Source of the DNA: Triatoma infestans | Taxonomy: Eukaryota > Arthropoda > Insecta > Hemiptera > Reduviidae | Reading direction: 5' to 3' | DNA length: 64,000 nt | Assembly: GCA_011037195.1 (NCBI GenBank) | Contig: JAAEAF010014558.1 | Span: 1 to 64,000, forward strand | Shown here: positions 44,301-56,300 of the stretch, piece after piece | Layout: every line of letters starts with the position of its first letter | Position numbering within the stretch: position 1 is the stretch's first letter | Program-made: the position numbers and the translations under genes | Notes under the pieces: model-generated | Database searches by the model: none | Seen by the model: the letters and a program-made list of their open reading frames with translations, nothing else | Told to the model about the DNA's origin: nothing

Positions 44301-47300
44301 CTGGCGTACTTTCCCACCATCGCAGACGCTGGTCTTCTATGCCCAAGAATACTATCAACAAGAATACGACTGAAGTGGTCGTGTTCACCCCAACCTGTCG
44401 GAGATTTCACGCCTCGCCTGGTTTCAAGACCTTTATTTAGGCTTTCAAGGTTTAACGGACCCTGAAGGTGGGCTCACACGGAGTAGTGAAACGGGCGAGA
44501 GCACTACCCATCGGTCAGCTGGTCGTGATCACGACCTCGTGTGATCCATCAGTAGTGGTAGTGGGGTTCGTGCTCGCCCTCGAAAAAGCGGGACGTGAAA
44601 TCTCCGACTGGTTGGAGTGAGCACGACCGCTTCAGTCTATTCTTGTTGATAGTTGATAATATTCTTGGATATCCTGAATAGATATTGTAGACTGGAAAAT
44701 GAATCACCGGGTAGCTAAGAATCTTAGGGTGACATGAAGTTTCGCTTCCCGCCGGAATTGCTCTTCTCATATTGGTGTCAAATCGTTGTTGGTTTTGAAC
44801 TTTATTGACCAAAATCAAAAGCAGATTTGGTTCCATCGTAAAGAAATTTCTGTAGCTATTTGGATGTTCCAAGGATAACTCTCTGCAAATATTATTGGCA
44901 GCACCGAGTATATAACGCCTCTTCGCTCGTGCCCGAACCCACACACGCCTCTTTTTTCTTTTATTCCAGGTTTTCAAATGATTTCTCAACTCATGTATTA
45001 ATATTTCAGAGACAACTTTCACAGCTTCACGTTTAGCCATGATTGAACAACGACCGAGAAACGTACGACCGACGAGAGCACCGTGTGGACTGCAAAAGGT
45101 TGAATAGGTAGGACGTAAACGCATGCTCAGACCAAGTAGTGCTCTCGCCCGTTTTACTACTCCGTGTTATCCCACCTTAAGGCAATGAATCTTGGTTAGA
45201 CAAGGGGTGTCATCCTTCCTCCGCCATCTTGACTAACTTCCTGATCACCATATTTACTATATAGGTGGTGGGCGGGACAGGACAACAGTAAGATTCGTTC
45301 CTCGCAAAACATTCGTCTACAACTGGGCCATGCGATAAAGTTTTTGCCCAGGTAGACAATTACTACGAACGTGTCATAAGAGAAGCGTGGAAACCCCTCT
45401 CAGCCCTGCTCAGCTAAAGGGGTGAAAAAGTGTCTAATGGTTTTCCGAAGCAGGACAAGGTTGAAACTTTGGCAAGGAGATCAGTGAGATGGAAGACCTT
45501 TAGATTTCGTCACTTCTCTAACCAAGATTCATTGCCTTATTAGCTTTCAAGGTGTGAAGTATCCTGAAAAGAGGCTCATTGCAACATTGGCGAAATGGCG
45601 TTTTCTTTTTGTTTTGGCAAACCACTGGACTCAGCGGTCTCAACCCGGAACCTCGAAAGTATTTTTTATTATAAATATTAGTTTTATTATATATAAATAT
45701 TGGAGCAATGTGGTAATTTTAGTGTAACTATCATTATCAGAGATATTTTCCGTTATAGCCTGACTTCTTTCTTGTGGTCATCGACCGGTTTTTAGGGCGT
45801 TTGCCCATCATCAGTCCTTGGAAACCGATCGATGACCACAAAAATAAAAGAAGCCAGGCTATCTTTCGATACTTTACATACCAGTTTCCTCATTTGTTGA
45901 TACTGCTAATATTTTAGAGATTTGGTAACATAAATCTTGCGGTTGCAATACAATATTTAAATCATCTCTAACTGTATCTTCAACACCACGTATCGCCATA
46001 TCGACTAATGTTTGTATCCTAGATGGTATGGTATCTCTAATTGGTTTGCACAATTCATCCTCACATGTATCCAATATCTGTGTGATGAATTCACCTTGCT
46101 GAATTAGAAAGTATTTTCTCATAAAACTAAAAATTAAAAAAAAAAAAATTAAATTCTTTTAAGTCCGTTGAGTTTTAATTTTAAATTTTTTTTTTAATTT
46201 TTAACTTTTTTACATTTTTTTATAGGGATAGCTGAGGGAGGGATAAGTACCTACCTACCCAGGTAATTGTTTTAGTAGCTTTCTAAAAAAAATTCAAAAT
46301 ACTCTAAAAACCTATTCTACGAAGTCCACACTTTCGGTAAACCGATTTTTTCCAAATTTGGAATTCTGTAAAGTTTCAAATGTTTATTAATATTAAAAAT
46401 TGGTTTTCAAATCGCCGGACGTTAAAATTAAATTGAATTGTTTTTACAGCAATGGGTCCAGAGGAGTTTTTAAGAAAATCCAACCCACAAACCAACCCCA
46501 TCAACCAACTTCCTCCTATGGTTTAACTTGCGGGATCAGCCTCAGGATACGAGGGTTTCCCTTACCCACACATATCTTGCCAATCCTACATAATTCCATT
46601 AAGAGAAAGTCGTGTGAGTGTTTCATACATGTCTTGTGATGGTGCCAAATATACTGAATTTTAAAACGACTAAACTGAATTTTAGAAAGTTTCTTTTCAG
46701 TATTTTGCAACTTTCTCAAAAAAAAACGGATCGAATTATATTCCTTTACAACTGTAATCTAATCAAATCTAGAATTCCGGGGCTCCGTAGAGAAGTTTAG
46801 TATTTAGGCCACTAATAGGCCCATTGTGCACCCCATAGGACATGTTATTTGTGAGGGAATCAAAAAGGGCGGAACTATTACCGAAGGCAAACCAGCGAAA
46901 TTGTGGTTTAAGGAGACATCTCTACGTAATGGAGCTTATGCCAGATCCATTTTGTAGAGTCCATGAGACGAGTAGGAACACCCATCCATCTTATGATAGA
47001 TTGCCTGGGCTGTGAGGAAATTAGGTTCAGGACCTTTGGTCGGAATAGGATGAGTGTGGTAGAGCTTAGGCTATTTCCCCTTAAGGTTATTGTCCGATTT
47101 GTTCGGACTGCGGTGAACTTTAGATGGATTAGACGCGGGTCTGGATCTTTGTTCTAGACCCGGTTTGTTGTTGTTTTTCTTGAGGTAGCTATATGAGCTC
47201 CGTGGGGCTTTGGATAGCGTAGGGTTTGGTCCCTCCCCACAGACAAATGATAAGAATAATAAACCAGCGAAATTTCTCCCACAAAACAGATACAGTGGGA

Positions 47301-50300
47301 CTCTGCTATCATCATCCGCGAAACCTCGACCACCACGTAATCTTTCCTCAATACGTGAGCGCGGAGACAGAACTCCGTAAGCGCTGGCCTCGTGGTGCCA
47401 TTTTGCAGGCCTAGGAATGATCACTGGCCCGTCCATGGACAAGCAACGCCTACGGTTTTACTACAGCCTCCTGATACCACACCTCGTAGGGCATCGGCCC
47501 TGTATCATTAAAAAAATCCAGAACTCAAGCGAATAAATTTCTAATCCCGGATTCGGCACCAATATTTTAGGAATCATCTGCTAGCATAACATTACGCACT
47601 CTCCGAAAAGGTGAAATGGTGTCTCGATCATTTTCTGGCCGTCATTAAATCAATAAGAGAAAATAATAAGAAAATACTTACTTAAATCTTTCCAAAAGTT
47701 GATATTCCTCTAACATATGTGTCAATAGGTAACAACTAGAATGAACATAAGCTCGATTAATTACATCTAAATATTTCGATTGTTTCGATGAATATCTTAT
47801 TGTTTCAATTTTGGCCAAATTTAATTTTTTATCTAGTGATACTGAAAATAGAAACAATCTAATTATTAGTGAACCCAAGTAAACTATTAGTTCACTTAAA
47901 GTGATTTTGTCCAAATATTAATATGACCAAGATATATACTAGAATCAGGCTAAATACTAAGTTGCGTTAATGTACTGCGAGCTGCAATGGAGTTATTGTA
48001 TGCAGTTCTCTGAGGACTGACATACCTACAAAAAAAAAAAAAAAAATTGAATTTCATACTTTACTTACCACTTTCTTTAATAACATTCAGATATGCACCA
48101 GATTTAAATATATCATTAGTGGCTGTTTCCAAAAATGATGGTATATGTGTTATCTTTAAATGATATCGTTTTTCCCAAAATTCCGATGTATGACTAGATG
48201 TAGTTCTTGCTTTTTCTGTTATCATAAACTGTTTTTGGGTATTAATTTTATGTAAATAATGTAGTATTAAAATATTCAGAATGCATGAGATAGAAGGGAT
48301 AGAAAAAAAGTATCTGTGGGAGACAGAGTGAAAGAAATATAGCACAAGAGACAGAAAGGAAAGATAGATATGGACAGAGTCTCAGAAAGATACAAAATGG
48401 GAGCCTGAGAGACACAGACAGAGAATCTCCAAACACACTGAGAGAGAGGGATACACGACAGTGACAGATATAGAGAGCACGGTATACTTTTATACACCCC
48501 AAAAAGATCGGGAGCATGCACTGATCTCAGTAAGAACTAGCTCTGCATTCTAACGGGTTTCCTCATGGGGTACTGTAGGACTCACAGAACAGCGGGCAAA
48601 GCTGGGCTTGGAGGGTGATAGCACGGGCAGATTCTGCAGGCGGGGGCGGCGGAGGAATATAGAGGATCCCCCTATAAATATGTCTCTGCTTTTCTCTATA
48701 CAGTTTGTTTCCTCTGTCACCCACACTTACACCAGCAAGAGAAACTTACCTCTTCAAATGGATCAAATATAATACCATTAAAAATCCATTCCTGTATGGA
48801 TTGAAAATATGGCGCTGCAGCATTTTTGATTAAATACTTTAAAAGACTATGAGTAGCTGGTGGTTCCATGTACATAACTGTCTGGCGATGTAGATAAGAT
48901 AATGTGGCGGCCCCGCGTAATTCTTGCTGAAACAAATATGGATGAATTAAACTAGCGGGCAACACTTAAAATTTCTACAGGTTTGAAATAAAAGTGATAG
49001 GTTTTCTTTGGGGGGGGGGGACAGAGAACTCAGTACCCAATAAGTTTCCCAGCATCTTCCAGGCGGAAATAAACGCAATTTGGAAGATGCGTTCAATTTA
49101 ACCGGGATATTGGAATCAGGAGATTGAAATCATTTCCGATAGTCAGGCAGCCATCAGAGCACTGAACTCCCCCATGTAAAAGTAAAGTAATGCCTATTTT
49201 TTCAGGCGGGCTTAACGTCCAACTACCAAATTAGGTGTCGTGGACGGGGGCGGAAGCACCTACTTTACTATTAACATTTTTTAAACAAATATAAAATTTA
49301 GTAGTTATACGCTTGGACTCGAACTGGGGTCCTCCCACTTACAAGTCCACGCTCATAACCACTACACCAACACCCGCCCCGAACTCCCCCATGTTATAAG
49401 CTGTAAAATGGTTTTGGGAATGCCTAGGTAAGCTTAATGAGCTGGGCGGGGAGAACAAACTGGTGACTTTGGTTGAGGCCCCTGACAAGGAAAGGTGCTA
49501 TATTTCCATTAAATGGGCCTAACCATTTTGTGGTGTCAGCGACCAGTATCTCCTAGAAGAACTCAAGAAGGTGGAGGAAACAAGGAGGTCTCAACTCTGG
49601 TACTCCCTTGCCAGGACTGAGGCAGATAAAGATCTGCTTGGTTGGGGGAGGGAATTATAACCCAGGGAGATTATGTGCAATCATGCATCCGCCTCAGTAA
49701 GAATAAGCTCCGCATTCTTACGGGGTTTCCTTACGAGACATTGTAGACTTAGGGGACACTTGACGAAGCTGGGTTTGGAGAGTGTGACAGCATGTGCAGA
49801 TTCTGTGGAGAGTTGGAGGAAACTACAATACATCTCTTTAAAGGACTGCGATGCTGCCATTCAGAGAAGATTCAGGAACTTGGGTAGCTACCAGGAGAGG
49901 AGTGAAACATACCCTCCCTAGAGCACTCCAGGATATTACGAGTATTCCTCAGGGATCTTAACTTGGTGGGGGTGCTGTAGACGAAAGGCTCGCCTGAAAG
50001 GGTGCTGTAAGACTAGCCAACGGCATCGAGGGGCATAGCACAATAGAACGTGTGGGTCGCAGTGCAACGGGCCCCTTCGCCACAACCCCCCTCAAGTTTA
50101 AAGAAAATCGATGAGAGTATTTTTCAAGAAAATCCAACAAAATCTGGTATGAAACACTCACACGGCTTTCTCTTACACTAATTAATTACAATTTAATCAA
50201 TAAATTTTTTTTAAATTTTGCAACTTTACAATGTTTGATTAGGCTGGCCATAAAAATTATGGTGGAGGATTTTACTTGTATACCTGAGGGGGTTATTGGT

Positions 50301-53300
50301 GGAGTACTCTAAGTAAAAACTCGGAAAGCTTGGGCAAATTTAATTCAGATCTCCAATATCGCTCTAAAATCAATATTTTTGTTCAGAAAAATGTTTCAAA
50401 TTAAACTTTTAAGTTTCTATCTATGCAGCGATCATTCCAAGTTTAAAGAAAATCGTTGTAACCATTTTTGAGAAAATTAAAAAAACAAACTCAAAAAACC
50501 TATTCTGTAAACTTGCACTTCCGGTTAACCGATTTCCTTCAAATTTTGAAATTCTATCAATGATTCTAATGTAGATTAATATTAAATAGGTGGTAAAACA
50601 AAGTATTATACAGAAGAAGAAACCGACATTTTGCCCTTCTTCAGGGTCGTTTCATCATTGGGGCGAAACGTCCGTTTCTAACACAAATCATTGACGCGGC
50701 CTCAACCTGAAAACATTGTTGTTTTTTTTAATTTTATTATTACTGTTTACCTCTCAGAACACGCACAAAAACTCAATTTTTTCAAATAAAAGTGATAGGC
50801 ATTTATTTGTGTTGACTGTATATGAAATTTAAAGAAAAATTCTTGAGGACCTCCCCCCCCCAAATTGCGGAAAACTGAAGAAAAAAAAATTAAGTAAAAT
50901 GATACTTCCGTTTAATGGATTTTTGCCGAAATCTTCTTGTCCAGATGTCGGGTGGGTAACTTCAACCTATGGTGAAGTTTGAACTAAGTACCAAGAGATT
51001 TTTTTTTTTGTTCACATATACCTTTTTTCGAACTCAGGGGACTTCAAAATATGTATTTCTTGGTGAAAATTTTGACAAGATCACAATACTTCCTCTTACA
51101 AAAATTTTTTTTTTTTTCGCAATTTGCAAGGCTTTTTCAGCCATCATGTATCTAGCACTCCGAGTATCGTGCGATTTCTTCTTCATGTCATTACTATAAA
51201 CTTTTTCACGGACAATATCCAGAGACTGGCAGATGTTTAGATGTCCAGCATCCATTGGCTCCTCCAGGCAGAAGGGGGAGAGTCAACGGCTCCTATCCTA
51301 TTCAGATGAGTCTAGATATAGTCTCAGAGACATTTTCCGTGATAGCCTGCTTCTTTTTGTGGTCATCGACCGGTTTCGGGCGTTCGCCCATCTTCAGGAT
51401 GCGTTTGCCTTACAGTGTGATAACACAGACTTGCACAGAGCAAATTCAGAGTGAGTATGTAAACTGACTGTTTACACTGAGTGTAAAACTGAATTTGCTC
51501 TGTGCAAGTCTGTGCTATCACACTGTGTGACAAACGCATCTTGAAGATGGGCGAACGCCCGAAACCGGTCGATGACCACAAAAAGAAGCAGGCTATACAC
51601 GGAAAATGTCTCTTGATGCTTTCCAGCTCTGCGGAACCAACTACCACAACAACTAGATATAGTCGTGGCCCAGTCCAGAAGGCAAAAAATTGGCTGTAGC
51701 TTTTCCTTGGCAGGCAACTGCCATTGTTTACCACCCGGCCTTCTGCTTACGCGATATGTGTAGAGCTTCTTTGACTTTTTCTATTACGGCAAACACTTTC
51801 GTAGGTGACAGCTTATGTAGGAGGGGTTTAAGGGAGTGCCTTTTTTTCCCCCAGATTGTCAGTGCCACAGTGACTGGAGATCCATTGGAAAGGCACGGCC
51901 TCTCCCTTAATACTTTCGTGCATTTTCTTTGCGCATCCACTGGAATGGGAGTATAGTGCCTGAATTACTGCCTTACAGTCTACAAAAAACACAACTTTGC
52001 CAGGAGGGTGGGGACTTTAAAATTACTTTACAAAAGTAAGAAAATAAACAAAACAACTTTACCACAGTTACATGCTCAGCAACTTCGTAGAGTAAACCCA
52101 TTATACTTATTGCGTCCTGTACCTGGAAATACAATTCTTGAAGCCTCATGGCTCTTGTATTGTGCACATCTTGTAGATCTACAATGAAACTCTGAAAAGA
52201 TGAAAAAAAAAATAATAATAAGGATGTGAAACACTCACACAAGTTATATTTAGTTGGGATGGCGATAAAAAAAAATAGTGGTGGGGGATTTTACTTGCTA
52301 TGGAACGCTCTATGTTAAAACTAAGAAAGCTTGTGGCTAAATTAATTTTAGACTGCCAATTCAATTTTATCAGCCAAATTGTTTCAAATAAAAGTGATAC
52401 GTTTCTATCTATGGAGCAAAGTATTTAAAGAAAATTCGAAAAAATTCCCCCACCCCCCAAAAAAACTCAAAATCCTATTCTCAAGTCTCAACACTGGTAT
52501 TCCCTGCCAGGACTGAGGCAAGCAAAGATCTGCTTGAAGGAGGGGAATTATAACCCAGGGAAGTCAGGAAGCAATGCATCGGCCTCAGTAAGAATAAGCT
52601 CCGCATTCATAGGGGGGTTTTAGTATATGTACCGCCGTAGCGAGAACTCCAGGCTAAAAGATTTATCAAAGGGACTAAGCAGAGAGTTTCAGACTACCTT
52701 CTGTCCCTTAGTGGTATAGGACTGAGGACCTTGGTGGGTGTAGTGAGTGGACACACACATGGGTGTCTAGTCATTTGCATAATATAGGGAGGATGTCTAG
52801 TCCCATATGTCAGAACTGTGATGATGGAGTTAGGGAAGCGGTGTATCACCGCTTATGTCAGTGTCCCCGTTTCGCTCGTACTAGGTTTCGAGTATTTGGG
52901 AGGGCACCCACCACCCGCGGGATTGCCTGGGTGAGTTGGAGTTGAAGGATGTCTTGGGGCATTGCAGATTGACCGGTAGGCTACCGGGGGATGAATTGGG
53001 GGTAACGGGGGATAAAAGCCATATAGGCTTAGGTTCCAAGCCAATAGGCACCCAGTTTCAATAACAATACGGGGTTTCTAGCGCTAATGACCGCAGTTGT
53101 CGATGCGCAAAAAAAAAAATACGGGGTTTCCTCAAGGGGCATTGTAGACTTAGGGCGACACCTGACGAAGCTGGGCTTGAAGAGTGGACAGCATGTACAG
53201 ATTCTGTGGGGGAGATGGAGGAAACTCCAAGACATCACTTAAACATATTGCGATGCTGCCATTCAGAGAAGATTCAGGAACTTGGCCAGTTACCAGGAAG

Positions 53301-56300
53301 AGGAGGGGCACGCACATACCCTAGAGCCCTCCAGTATCTTAAGATTCCTTGGTATATTAAGAACCTGGTGGGGTTGCTGTTGGCAACCTGAAAGGATGCT
53401 GAAAGGACAAGACCGTGTAGGTCGTCGCAATGCAACGGGCCCCTTCACCTCCCCCCAAAATTATGTCGTTGCTAGAACCCAGAGTTCTACTAATTTGCAA
53501 TTAAAATTCTAATTTTTGCATAAATTAGATTTTTGCATTAATTCAATTTTTTTGCACATTGCAGTCACAGTAAAATGGTTGCTGCAAAATGAAGATAAGC
53601 AACCAATAATCTGCATGCTGATTCCCACAAGAATTGTGTAAAATATATTGTTTATTATATAAAATTTGGTTCAAAATTGTATTATATACAATGCTTAAAT
53701 GTGAGACTCCGCCTCCTGACCCCAACCCTAACCTACTCCTTTTCTTTAAAATTGCAACGTTACAATGTTTAGTTGAGCTGGCCATAAAAATGGTGGTGGG
53801 GATTTTAATTGGATTCCTGAGCGGCCGCCTTATGTAAAACTGTTTTCGAAAATAGTTGATGGAAACCATACACTGTACTGAAATGACACTTTAGAGGAAA
53901 GCATGAGGCTATTCTGTTCCACCAGAACCGCCCCCCCAAATCATTTCCCTGGGAAAATGTTGCAAATAAAAGTGATAGGAAGAAAAGAAAAATCACGAAA
54001 AACTGAATTTACAGTCGCACTTCCGTTTGATGAATTTTATCTGAAATCTTCCGTTTCCAGATGCAATGGTTAAGTACCTAAATGGAATACCAAGTTTGAT
54101 CTTACTGCAATTTTTTTCGTTTTTAAGGTATTTTTTTGTTCGCACTCTGGGGACCTACCTAGTGTGAAACACTCACACGACTTTTTGTACTCCTTTATCA
54201 AATACAGTTATATTATTGGACAACCTCTATGGATGGTCGTGCCTAAATGGAAATTCCAAATTTGAGCTTTTCCAAAACATGTATCCTTTGTAAAAAAAAA
54301 ACAAACTGAAATTTCGAAAATGTGGTACGATCACAGTAAAATCCATGTTACCTTGTATTCACCCAACGTTATATCCATGGCAAAGCCAAGTGCCTGATTC
54401 ACTCGGCCGGCACTTAAAAACCAACTATCTTCTATATATCTACATAATTGGGAATAATAAGTGCCAATAATTAGACATTTTTCGCATAAATTATGCAAAG
54501 TAGGATCTGGAAAAAAAAATACAATATTTTTAAAATTGGTTTTATGGCTGTGACAGGAAGTAAAAACAATGTGATGTGAAACACTCAGCCACAAAAAAAA
54601 ATGGGCCACTTAGTTTGTTCATTAATAAATAATATTTATTGCAATAATTTATTTGTAATACAATTCGCTACTAAGTAATATCTTGTTAGTGTTAATTTCT
54701 CACATTAAATCTTCATTTCGGGCAGAGGTATTCGGCCCAAGAACCAAACACTCAGAACCCCTGGGAAGATTTCCCAGCATCTGCAGTGTTTTCACTGTTT
54801 TCACTAGGCGGAAATATCCGCAATTAAAAGATATGCTCCAATTTAACCTCCAGAGGGGATATCGGAATCAAAAGATTGTTATACTTTCCAATAGCCAGGC
54901 AGCCATTAGAGCGCTGAGTTCTTAAGTTGGTTTGGAAATGCTTAGGCAAACTCAATGACCTGGGTAGAAGGAATAAAGTCCACCCTTTTTTTGGGAGGCA
55001 GGGCATGTGGGCGTTGTAGGAAATGAGATGGCCGATGCTCTAGCAAAGAGAGGCACTGCATCCCCACTCTTGGAGTCTGAACCCTTTTGTGAGGCCAGCG
55101 ACCATTTTCTCCTAGGGGAACTTAAGAAAGAGGTTAGGAAGAGGAAGACGTAACTTTGGACACTCCCTCCCGGGATTGAGGCAGGCAAAGATCTTCTTGG
55201 GAGATTACAACCCCAAAAAATCGGAGGAGGCAGTAATGGTCTCAGTTAAGAACTAGCTCCGCATTCTCAGGGGTTTCCTAACGGAGCACTGTAGGACTCA
55301 GAAAAAACCTGACGAAGCTGGGCTTGGAGAGTGATGCGGGGGAGGGACGGAGGGAGGAAACTTCGATACATCTCCTCACGGACTGCGAGGCTGTCACCTA
55401 GAAAAGATTTAGGAGCCTGGGTAATTACCAAGAAAATGAGGAGAATATATCCTCTCTGAAGCACTCCAGAATTTTGAGGGTTCCTAAGGAGCTTAATCTG
55501 GTGGGGGGGGGGTGTTGTAGGCGAGATGCTCGAAATGAAACTGTCCCCCTGATAAATGGTATGACTCCCTCCCTGCCATCTCCACACACAAATTCGACCG
55601 TCTGCAAAATACAGACCAAATAGCGATATATCTGTTCTGTGAACAGAACAACCCCCCCTTACAAATGATTCCTGGGTTAGTACTGGCCCTGAATCCTGGT
55701 TTCCAAACCATTACATCTACAACTCACAATCGTCTTCGAACAGTTTCAGAGCTCACGATGACCTACTGAACTTGTATAATAAGTTACTCCTGGGCTGCCA
55801 TCTGTTTAACCCTTCTAATGACCACTTCCGGATCTTCGACCGTATCCCCCCCCCCAGTTTCCCTAAAATGTACGATTTGCTCGCAGAACCGCAAAGAACG
55901 TGGCATACCTTACATATTAATACCTTAAACGGAATATGAAGCTCTTGTTTGATGATCTCACCAAGATTACAAATAGTACCACTTACGTAAGAGACATCAA
56001 CTTGGTAATTTTAGTGAACTGACATACCTAATCCAGAGATAATTTTGAAAGTCCTTTTAGCATTTTTGTGTTGTAAAGATCCGGCCACTATGTAGTCGGT
56101 ATTGCTGCCCAAATAGAATGCTAGAAGATCACCAACCAGTTTGTACTCTTGGCTCTCTACTGGTATACTGTCCGCAGATACTGTCAACAAAAATTCTAGA
56201 TTCCGATATACAAAATACTGTAGGATCAGCCATGAATGGTCACAATATACTATACGGACTTCGAGATGGCTGTGGATTCGGAACTTTAGAGCCACTCATT

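Larger units (their letters stand above)
51324..51652. mobile_element. hammerhead-ribozyme element, copy 3 (329 bp)
   Basis: Perfect 12-bp duplication CTAGATATAGTC (51312-51323, 51653-51664). Nearly complete palindrome: tcagagacattttccgtgat at the left, its complement at 51600-51613 plus the extra tail gatgctttccagctctgcgg at the right. Also the centre (ctctgtgcaagtctgtg) is inverted. Confidence 0.9.

Noticed and set aside
50600..50700. Another ribozyme-like hairpin (ggggcgaaacgtccgtttc)
   Set aside because: Only a short inverted repeat; the CUGANGA box is missing.
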